Assembly: GCA_030613785.1 (NCBI GenBank)
Contig: JAUWLF010000031.1
Location: 1 to 40,049 of the forward strand
Source: Chloroflexota bacterium
GTDB taxonomy: Bacteria > Chloroflexota > Anaerolineae > UBA7937 > B3-Chlor
Direction of reading: 5' to 3'
DNA length: 40,049 nt
Shown here: positions 34,539 through 40,049 of the stretch, piece by piece
Position numbering within the stretch: position 1 is the first letter of the stretch
Layout of the letters: each line of letters opens with the position of its first letter
Program-made: the position numbers and the translations under genes
Notes under the pieces: model-generated
The model's database searches: none
What the model saw: only the letters and a program-made list of their open reading frames with translations
Told to the model about the DNA's origin: nothing

Positions 34539-35441
34539 ATGCAGAAGGTTCTGGTTGCGGGCGCCACTGGATATCTCGGGAAGTTTGTGGTACAGGAGTT
34601 CAAGAGGCAAGGGTACTGGGTCAGGGCACTGGTACGGGAGCGGTCTCTCCACAAACTCGAGGAAATCGGCCCCTTCCTGGAACCTGCTGTGAAAGACCAG
34701 ATAGATGGGGTTTTCGTGGGAGAGGTCACCAAACCAGAAACCCTGCACGGGCTCTGTGATGGGATTGACGTCGTTTTCTCCTCCATTGGTATCACCCGTC
34801 AGAGGGATGGAGTTGGCTTCATGGATGTTGACTATCAGGGGAACAAGAACATCCTGGACCTGGCTGTGGATGCATCCGTCAAGAAGTTCATCTTTGTGTC
34901 TGTCATCAAGGCTCCAGTGATCGAAGATCTCGTCCGCCCCCGGGAGCTTTTTGTTGAAGAATTGGAGAACTCTGGACTTGATCATACGATCATTCGTCCG
35001 ACAGGGTTCTTCTCGGATATGAGTGAAGTCCTAAAGATGGCAAACTCGGGAAGGGTCTACCTGATTGGAGAGGGAAAGAACAGGATAAACCTCATTCATG
35101 GGGCAGATCTCGCCAAGGTCTGTGTGGATGCAGTCGGAAGCCAACAATACGAAATCCCGGTCGGTGGCCCCGTGATCTACACTCACACAGAGATCGGTGA
35201 ACTAGCGTTTTCAGTGCTTGGAAAGGCTCCCAAGATCACTAGGATACCGGCGGGGTTGGTCAATGTCGTGGTCAAGATGGTTCGTCCGTTCAGTGAGCAC
35301 TACTACACCCTGGCCGCCTTCTTTGCGACGGCCATGCAGGTTGATCTGGTGGCCCCCCAAGGCGGTACGCACACACTGAAAGCATTCTACGAGGAGTTGT
35401 CGCGGGAACTACTGGAAGAGGGTTCGCAGACAACTGTATAG
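34539..35441 (+). CDS. NAD(P)-binding atypical SDR (NmrA/complex I assembly-like)
   Basis: A 300-residue atypical SDR. The Rossmann motif GATGYLG lies at 8-14, followed by VRALVRERSLHKL, VVFSSIGITRQRDGVGFMDVD and KKFIFVSVIKAP. The classical YxxxK is absent, as is usual in NmrA-like members. C-terminal residues from about 225 (VVVKMVRPFSEHYYTLAAFFAT) are rather hydrophobic and may bind membrane or a partner. Such proteins act as redox sensors, reductases or assembly factors; I cannot choose. It follows the restriction gene by 72 bp but has no obvious link to it. The SD is weak (GAGGATAG, about 12 bases upstream). Confidence 0.8.
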   Translation: MQKVLVAGATGYLGKFVVQEFKRQGYWVRALVRERSLHKLEEIGPFLEPAVKDQIDGVFVGEVTKPETLHGLCDGIDVVFSSIGITRQRDGVGFMDVDYQGNKNILDLAVDASVKKFIFVSVIKAPVIEDLVRPRELFVEELENSGLDHTIIRPTGFFSDMSEVLKMANSGRVYLIGEGKNRINLIHGADLAKVCVDAVGSQQYEIPVGGPVIYTHTEIGELAFSVLGKAPKITRIPAGLVNVVVKMVRPFSEHYYTLAAFFATAMQVDLVAPQGGTHTLKAFYEELSRELLEEGSQTTV

Positions 35442-35481
35442 GCCGGGCATGAGGTGCACGCCCGGGCGCACGATAGATATT

Positions 35482-35604
35482 GCAGTCCCGCAGGGACTTG
35501 GTGGCCGTAGCGCGGGAATTCATTCCGGCGCGGGGCCGCTGAGAGCACGAAGACCGCCAGGAAATGGAACTCCCTGGCTGAAACCACCAAGTCCCAGAGG
35601 GACT
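35482..35604. repeat. REPIN/BIME-like interspersed repeat with 21-bp inverted ends
   Basis: The left end (35484-35504) is AGTCCC-GCA-GGGACT followed by TGGTGG; the right end (35584-35604) is its inverted copy, identical apart from the three-base loop. The 79-bp middle contains GGGAATTCATTCC (35514-35526), whose inverted core also occurs at 1582-1594. Two short hairpins in inverted arrangement are typical of REP doublets or small MITEs. No transposase is nearby. Confidence 0.75.
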
Positions 35605-35640
35605 CTGAGTGGCGGTGGACCAGACGTCAGATTGTGGCGT

Positions 35641-35664
35641 AGGCCGACGGTATTGGCCTTTTTT
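35641..35664 (+). terminator. Weak intrinsic terminator candidate
   Basis: AGGCC (35641-35645) and GGCCT (35655-35659) form a 5-bp stem with a nine-base loop, followed by six Ts. It could end the transcript of the NAD(P)-binding protein gene about 200 bp upstream. Confidence 0.35.
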
Positions 35665-35770
35665 GACACCCCGTCTGGCGTGAATGCCAGTCAACAAGGT
35701 TTCACATCTGTCCGGCGAGGCCAAGAGAACTCCGTAACCGCACGGCATGCCCTGCTACGCCAGTGTCCAT

Positions 35771-35803
35771 AACCTCCCACACGTTAGGAACCTGCGGGAG
35801 GTT
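35771..35803. repeat. Inverted repeat AACCTCCC/GGGAGGTT
   Basis: Perfect 8-bp arms at 35771-35778 and 35796-35803 around 17 bases. It lies in the 580-bp gap 35442-36023, which otherwise holds the REPIN-like element, a weak terminator and a promoter, with no gene I can support. Confidence 0.5.
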
Positions 35804-35885
35804 TCAATTCGGCGACAGGCGTGTGCTGCTTCAAGGCTTCACCTTGAAGAGCGCATTTTCGGGCGCTCAGAGTGGCGTAGAGGGC

Positions 35886-35915
35886 TTGCTGGGAGGAGAA
35901 ACGCTGGGATATAAT
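35886..35915 (+). promoter_or_regulatory. Sigma70-type promoter of the S9 peptidase gene
   Basis: TTGCTG (35886-35891), an 18-base spacer and perfect TATAAT (35910-35915), about 110 bp before the ATG at 36024. Confidence 0.6.
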
Positions 35916-36023
35916 GGCTTGGGCGGAGCAGCTTTACACAGCCGTCGCTAGGAGCTCCGAAATACGGCAAGCGAGTCGGTGACGAGCACGTGTCAGCGGC
36001 GGCCATTGAGAAGGGGAGGTAGT

Positions 36024-37976
36024 ATGTCGAAAGCAACAGTAGCACCGTATGGCTCTTGGAAGTCGCCGATCAGCTCGGATTTGATCGCCCACAGGACGAT
36101 GGGAACGATGAACCCCGTCTCCTCTCTGGGACAGATCGCGCTGGATGGCGATGATGTGTACTGGAATGAGATACGTCCAGCGGAGGGCGGACGGTACGTG
36201 ATCGCACGACGGACACCTGAGGGACGGACCAGCGACATAACGCCATCCTCCTTCAATGCTCGCACACGCGTGCACGAGTACGGCGGAGGTGCCTTCGCTG
36301 TCAGCGAGGGCACGGTCTACTTCTCCAACTTCTCCGATCAGCGCTTGTACCGACAGGATCCTCGTGGCGAGCCGACGCCCATCACGCCAGAGAAAGAGTT
36401 CCGCTATGCAGACGCAGTGATCGATCGCCGCCGGGGCCGCCTGATCTGCGTGCGTGAGGATCACACCGTCTCTGGGCGAGAGGCGGTGAACACGCTGCTG
36501 AGTCTCGATCTCGAAGGGCGCGACGAGGGCCGGGTGCTCGTCTCTGGCAACGATTTCTATTCATCGCCCCGCCTCGGTCCCGACGGTTCCAGGCTGGCGT
36601 GGCTAACGTGGAACCATCCCCACATGCCGTGGGATGGCACGGAACTATGGGTGGGCGAGATGGAGAGCGATGGCTCCTTGGGTGCAAGTGAGCTGGTTGC
36701 GGGAGGCGTTGACGAGTCCATCTTTCAGCCCGAGTGGTCTCCGGACGGAGTACTGCACTTCGTCTCCGACCGGACGGGGTGGTGGAATCTGTATCGCTGG
36801 GTAGACGGCCGTATCGAGCCTCTTTGCGAGAAAGAGGCCGAGTTTGGCTATCCCCAGTGGGTCTTTGCCCTGTCTCAGTATGCATTTGAGTCAGCAGGTC
36901 GCATCATTTGCGCCTATGCCGACGAGGGCGTGTGGCATCTGGCGAGTCTGGATACAGCCTTAGGATCGCTGGAGTCGATAGAGACATCGTACACGGAGAT
37001 TTGGAGTGTAGAGGCGGCGCGCGGGCGTGCGGTCTTCGCTGCTGGCTCCCCAAACGAGCCGCCGTCAATCGTTGAACTGCATCTCGCCACGGGTCAACTC
37101 GAAGTGCTGCACCGCTCGAGCGACGTCGCTCTGGACGAGGGTTATCTGTCCCGTCCCGAGGCCATTGAGTTCCCCACTGAACATGGGCTGATGGCCCACG
37201 CTCTGTTCTATGCCCCACAGAGCCCGGACTACATCGCGCCAGCGGGTGAGAAACCGCCGCTGCTGGTGATCAGCCACGGCGGTCCGACCGGCTCGACATG
37301 GACCACGCTTCGACTGGAGATCCAGTATTGGACTAGTCGTGGCGTAGCAGTGCTGGACGTGAACTATGGAGGCAGCACGCGCTATGGCCGAGCTTATCGA
37401 GAGCGGCTCAAGGGCCAGTGGGGAGTCGTAGACGTGGACGATTGCGTGAACGGCGCCCTCTATCTCGTCGAGAGAGGGGAGGTTGACTCTCAGCGGCTGG
37501 CGATCAGGGGAGGCAGCGCCGGCGGCTACACGACACTATGCGCCCTGACCTTCCGCGACGTGTTCTCCGCCGGAGCTTCCTACTACGGGGTCAGCGATCT
37601 GGAGGCTCTGGCCGAGGAGACACACAAGTTCGAGTCACGCTACCTGGACAGCATGATCGGCCCCTACCCGGAGCGGCGGGATCTCTACCAGGAGCGATCA
37701 CCGATCAACTTCACCGAGCGGCTGTCGTGTCCCGTGATCTTCTTTCAAGGGCTTGAAGATCAGGTGGTGCCTCCCAATCAAGCGGAGTTGATGGTGAAGG
37801 CCCTTGGCGCGAAAGGTGTGCAGGTGGCGTACGTCCCCTTCGAAGGGGAGCAGCACGGGTTCCGCCGCGCAGAGAACATCAAGCGCGCCCTCGACGCGGA
37901 GCTGTATTTCTATTCCAAGATCTTCGATTTTGAGCTCGCCGACCCCGTCGAGCCGGTGGCCATTGAGAACCTGTAG
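36024..37976 (+). CDS. S9 family peptidase (prolyl oligopeptidase/acylaminoacyl peptidase type)
   Basis: A 650-residue serine peptidase. The N-terminal 370 residues form a beta-propeller-like domain with repeated motifs ([41 protein letters not shown]). The C-terminal alpha/beta hydrolase carries SHGGPTG, Ser498 in GGSAGGYTT, Asp579 in [10 protein letters not shown] and His611 in EGEQHGF, a full triad. No signal peptide is present, so it should act in the cytoplasm on short peptides or acylated amino-acid N-termini. AGGGGAGGT lies four bases before the ATG; an upstream GTG at 35979 is less likely. It has its own promoter. Confidence 0.93.
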   Translation: MSKATVAPYGSWKSPISSDLIAHRTMGTMNPVSSLGQIALDGDDVYWNEIRPAEGGRYVIARRTPEGRTSDITPSSFNARTRVHEYGGGAFAVSEGTVYFSNFSDQRLYRQDPRGEPTPITPEKEFRYADAVIDRRRGRLICVREDHTVSGREAVNTLLSLDLEGRDEGRVLVSGNDFYSSPRLGPDGSRLAWLTWNHPHMPWDGTELWVGEMESDGSLGASELVAGGVDESIFQPEWSPDGVLHFVSDRTGWWNLYRWVDGRIEPLCEKEAEFGYPQWVFALSQYAFESAGRIICAYADEGVWHLASLDTALGSLESIETSYTEIWSVEAARGRAVFAAGSPNEPPSIVELHLATGQLEVLHRSSDVALDEGYLSRPEAIEFPTEHGLMAHALFYAPQSPDYIAPAGEKPPLLVISHGGPTGSTWTTLRLEIQYWTSRGVAVLDVNYGGSTRYGRAYRERLKGQWGVVDVDDCVNGALYLVERGEVDSQRLAIRGGSAGGYTTLCALTFRDVFSAGASYYGVSDLEALAEETHKFESRYLDSMIGPYPERRDLYQERSPINFTERLSCPVIFFQGLEDQVVPPNQAELMVKALGAKGVQVAYVPFEGEQHGFRRAENIKRALDAELYFYSKIFDFELADPVEPVAIENL

Positions 37977-38107
37977 AGCAGCAGCGCCGTTCGTCGCGCC
38001 TGAGCGGGAAACCGTAGCGGATGTGGGAGCCCGAATTGCAGGCATGCGTCGAAGGAGCCGTGTTCTGCAGATCGGCCATATCCACAGGATGCCGGAAGGA
38101 TGTGATC

Positions 38108-38464
38108 GTGTTCAAGCCGCTCTTGGAGAAGGAGAAGATCGTCGAGAGCGTCAGGAGTGTGCCCCAGGGCTCCTTCACCGTTCTGGATTTCATGGAGGCC
38201 TTTCGGTCGCTGTACCCAGAGGACTGGACACGACTGGTGCAACGATACGGCGAGTTCGGCGAGAAGCGAAGATATACCGTGACAACCTACCTCTCCAATC
38301 GACTGGACCTTTACTCCAGAGAGCCTGGCTCGCTGCTTCTTCCTCTGACACCGTACAGCGAGGACAGAGCCAAGGACTACAGAAGGAGTACAGAAGGGGA
38401 GCGGAAGCGCTTCGGCAGTCCTTGGATCGCCGTTTTCAGGAAGAGAGAGAAAGGCGAGAAGTAG
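38108..38464 (+). CDS. Small uncharacterised protein
   Basis: About 118 residues beginning MFKPLLEKEKIVESVRSV and containing FTVLDFMEAFRSLYPEDW, LVQRYGEFGEKRRYTVTTYLSNRL and a basic C-terminus (RKREKGEK). GGAAGGA at 38094-38100 is seven bases before the GTG at 38108, which sets the start; an upstream ATG/GTG would extend through non-coding-looking sequence. It looks like a helical, possibly nucleic-acid-binding protein, but no family is recognised. The next gene starts 50 bp later. Confidence 0.7.
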   Translation: MFKPLLEKEKIVESVRSVPQGSFTVLDFMEAFRSLYPEDWTRLVQRYGEFGEKRRYTVTTYLSNRLDLYSREPGSLLLPLTPYSEDRAKDYRRSTEGERKRFGSPWIAVFRKREKGEK

Positions 38465-38514
38465 GGAATGGCTGAACGACAGGCGAAGCTAGTGGCGTTG
38501 GGACGGGGGCGGCG

Positions 38515-39150
38515 ATGAGTCAGACCTCGTCCGATGAGCGGTTGGCGGAGATAGACGTGCGCCTGGCGGAACTGAATGAGCGTTGGGAGGATTGGGACCG
38601 GGAGCTGGCCAAGGAACAGCAAGAGCTTGAAGATCGCGGCATGGGTTGGTGGGATGCCTTGGAGGCTATCCATGAGCGGAGTATGGAGAGGATGAGGAGG
38701 GGCGATTCCCCGGTTACTCTTGATGAGCTGCACGAGTTGTTGGATGAGCTGTGCGGCATCTACCTGGAGGTGGATGCTGCGCGGCGTGCTGCCATACGCG
38801 CCTTCTTTGACGAGAAACAGACGGTGTTGAAGTATTTGCACAGTTATGTTGGGGGAAGGGCTGCTCCGCTTGTGGCCTCCACTGGAGATGTCAAATGGCT
38901 TCGCCTGGGACTGGCGGCTGGGTCCGTCGCGGACCGAAGGGTCGACTACCGAGATCTGCTGATCTGTCTGGGGGAACTCTGGCTGGCGGCCGAGGAGGCT
39001 GGTATCGCTCCCGCGCGGCATTTCAGTGCCGTGGCGAGGATCTCGAATCCAGAGCCGCGACCTGGTGAACAGAGCACACGTGATCTCCTGCGAGGTTTTC
39101 AAAGATCGGGACATTTGAGGTCTATCAAGCGGAAGAGCAACAAATCGTGA
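38515..39150 (+). CDS. Uncharacterised protein with N-terminal coiled coil
   Basis: A 211-residue protein. Residues 5-45 are strongly charged and helical (ERLAEIDVRLAELNERWED), a likely coiled coil. The middle (TLDELHELLDELCGIYLEVDAA) is also helical and contains the stretch KYLHSYVGGRA. The latter half includes WLRLGLAAGSVADRRVDYRDLL with an apparent repeat-solenoid flavour, and the C-terminus is basic (IKRKSNKS). There is no signal peptide or membrane segment. No family is recognised. It may be co-transcribed with the preceding small gene. Confidence 0.75.
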   Translation: MSQTSSDERLAEIDVRLAELNERWEDWDRELAKEQQELEDRGMGWWDALEAIHERSMERMRRGDSPVTLDELHELLDELCGIYLEVDAARRAAIRAFFDEKQTVLKYLHSYVGGRAAPLVASTGDVKWLRLGLAAGSVADRRVDYRDLLICLGELWLAAEEAGIAPARHFSAVARISNPEPRPGEQSTRDLLRGFQRSGHLRSIKRKSNKS

Positions 39151-39307
39151 CGCGAGCCGCATGTAGCATGAGGTGGGCCACGCTTTGGCTTCCAATGGCT
39201 GTGAACGGAGGTGGTGCCATGTAGGTTGGGGAGGACGCTAGGAAGACTTCCGATTTGCGTATCTGACCCTGTCTAGAATCGTTCCAACCAAAGGAGGCAA
39301 GGGAAAA

Positions 39308-39715
39308 ATGATCCAAGCGGTTTGGGTACTAATCGTTCTGGCAGTCGCGGTACTGCTGGCGCTGGTCATCTGGTGGTGGCTCACGCAGAGCGAGAAGGAG
39401 AAGGTCAGCGCAGTGGCTGAACCTGTGGTAGCAGTTGCTCCCTCCGTCGCTGAGGCGCCAGTGCCTGATAATCTCAAGCGCATTGAGGGGATCGGTCCCA
39501 AAATCTCGAGTCTGCTTCAGGAAGCAGGCATCGCCACATTCGCTCAGTTGGCGGCAACGGATGTGAGCCGTATCCAGGAGATCCTAGCAGCGGCTGAGCT
39601 CCGTGGGCTGGCAGATCCCACCACCTGGCCTGAGCAGGCCAAGCTGGCGTCTGAAGGGCGGTGGGATGAGCTTAGGGCTCTGCAAGATGAGCTCAAGGGT
39701 GGCCGGCACGTGTGA
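39308..39715 (+). CDS. Membrane-anchored helix-hairpin-helix protein
   Basis: A 135-residue protein with one membrane helix at about 4-26 (VWVLIVLAVAVLLALVIWWWL), an Ala/Val/Pro/Glu linker, and a helix-hairpin-helix at about 55-100: LKRIEGIGPKISSLLQEAGI followed by TFAQLAATD. The GIGPK hairpin is the DNA- or protein-binding HhH type found in small predicted flap-endonuclease-like proteins. The topology places the HhH domain in the cytoplasm. GGAGG lies 11 bases before the ATG, somewhat far. The function is unknown; the architecture recurs in many bacteria. Confidence 0.82.
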   Translation: MIQAVWVLIVLAVAVLLALVIWWWLTQSEKEKVSAVAEPVVAVAPSVAEAPVPDNLKRIEGIGPKISSLLQEAGIATFAQLAATDVSRIQEILAAAELRGLADPTTWPEQAKLASEGRWDELRALQDELKGGRHV

Positions 39716-39760
39716 TGGGATTGGGCCTGGTTGAGCTGTTTGTTATAGACGGAGGTAGAC

Positions 39761-40049
39761 GCGTCGGAGGAGTTCAAGGAGTTCGCCGTCAGTGGCAACA
39801 TGGTTGACATGGCGGTAGGCATCATCATCGGCGCTGCCTTCGGCACGATCGTCAAATCGCTGGTGGATGACGTGATCATGCCATCCATCGGGCTGGTGCT
39901 CGGTGGTGTGGATTTTGCCAGACTTTGTTCATCTTGCTGAGGGAAGGCTCACCGAGCGCACCTTACGCGTCCCTGGGCGATGCGCAGGCAGCGGGTGCCG
40001 TGACGGTCAACTAGGGTGTGTTCATCAACGCGCTGATCAGCTTCGTCAT
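39761..40049 (+). pseudogene. mscL: Broken mscL (large-conductance mechanosensitive channel), cut by the window end
   Basis: Translation gives [20 protein letters not shown] and then [21 protein letters not shown], unmistakable MscL. Three lesions are visible. First, GGAGG (39751-39755) is followed five bases on by GCG (39761), not a start codon. Second, near 39922-39930 one T is missing after VDFAR, so the frame runs to TGA; restoring it reads [10 protein letters not shown] and later GDAQAAGAVTVN. Third, the Tyr codon of VNYGVF is TAG (40012-40014). The gene continues past the window. Either a true pseudogene or poor sequence at a contig end. Confidence 0.85.

Overview
The window looks like a piece of a high-GC bacterial chromosome. 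Promoters are of the sigma70 type and genes carry good Shine-Dalgarno (SD) sites. The gene set (split glycine dehydrogenase, a molybdopterin oxidoreductase, corrinoid-type enzymes, a fused HgcAB-like protein, interspersed palindromic repeats) fits an uncultured, probably anaerobic or facultative lineage. Chloroflexota is my best guess, by inference only. No rRNA, tRNA, CRISPR array or IS element was found. Almost all genes are on the + strand; only a block at 19.3-20.9 kb and one at 25.2-26.2 kb are on the - strand.

0-19.2 kb is an amino-acid metabolism island. It starts with 118-bp tandem repeats, then a class I aminotransferase, a threonine dehydratase-like enzyme, a URO-D family protein, RidA, an ornithine transaminase-like enzyme and an M20 hydrolase. 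A two-domain lipoprotein follows, then gcvPA-gcvPB, an ATP-NAD kinase-like protein and a markedly AT-richer molybdopterin oxidoreductase. The island ends with two adjacent SDRs, an arginine:glycine amidinotransferase-like enzyme with the complete D-H-C triad spacing of human AGAT, and a lysine dehydrogenase/saccharopine dehydrogenase-like enzyme. Together these could interconvert arginine, ornithine, guanidino compounds and glycine (inference).

19.3-22.1 kb holds a convergent metallo-beta-lactamase-fold gene and phoU (- strand). They diverge from an IclR-type regulator; both directions have near-consensus promoters, and iclR ends in a strong intrinsic terminator.

22.3-25.2 kb is the most interesting unit: a SAM methyltransferase that overlaps, by an ATGA, a protein fusing an HgcA-like corrinoid/membrane part to an HgcB-like ferredoxin, followed at once by a Zn alcohol dehydrogenase. 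The cap helix reads NVWCAATGG instead of NVWCAAGKG, one ferredoxin cluster lacks a canonical cysteine, and the C-terminal cysteine pair of HgcB is absent. This argues for a methyl-transfer function other than mercury methylation.

25.2-40 kb contains an unlisted 39-residue membrane peptide and an alpha/beta hydrolase (- strand), rarA, a multi-PAS/GAF/GGDEF sensor, a compact promoter-to-terminator unit that may be a small RNA, a solitary Type IIG-like restriction-methylase, an NAD(P)-binding protein, a REPIN-like repeat, an S9 peptidase, three small uncharacterised proteins, and an mscL copy at the window edge with three lesions.
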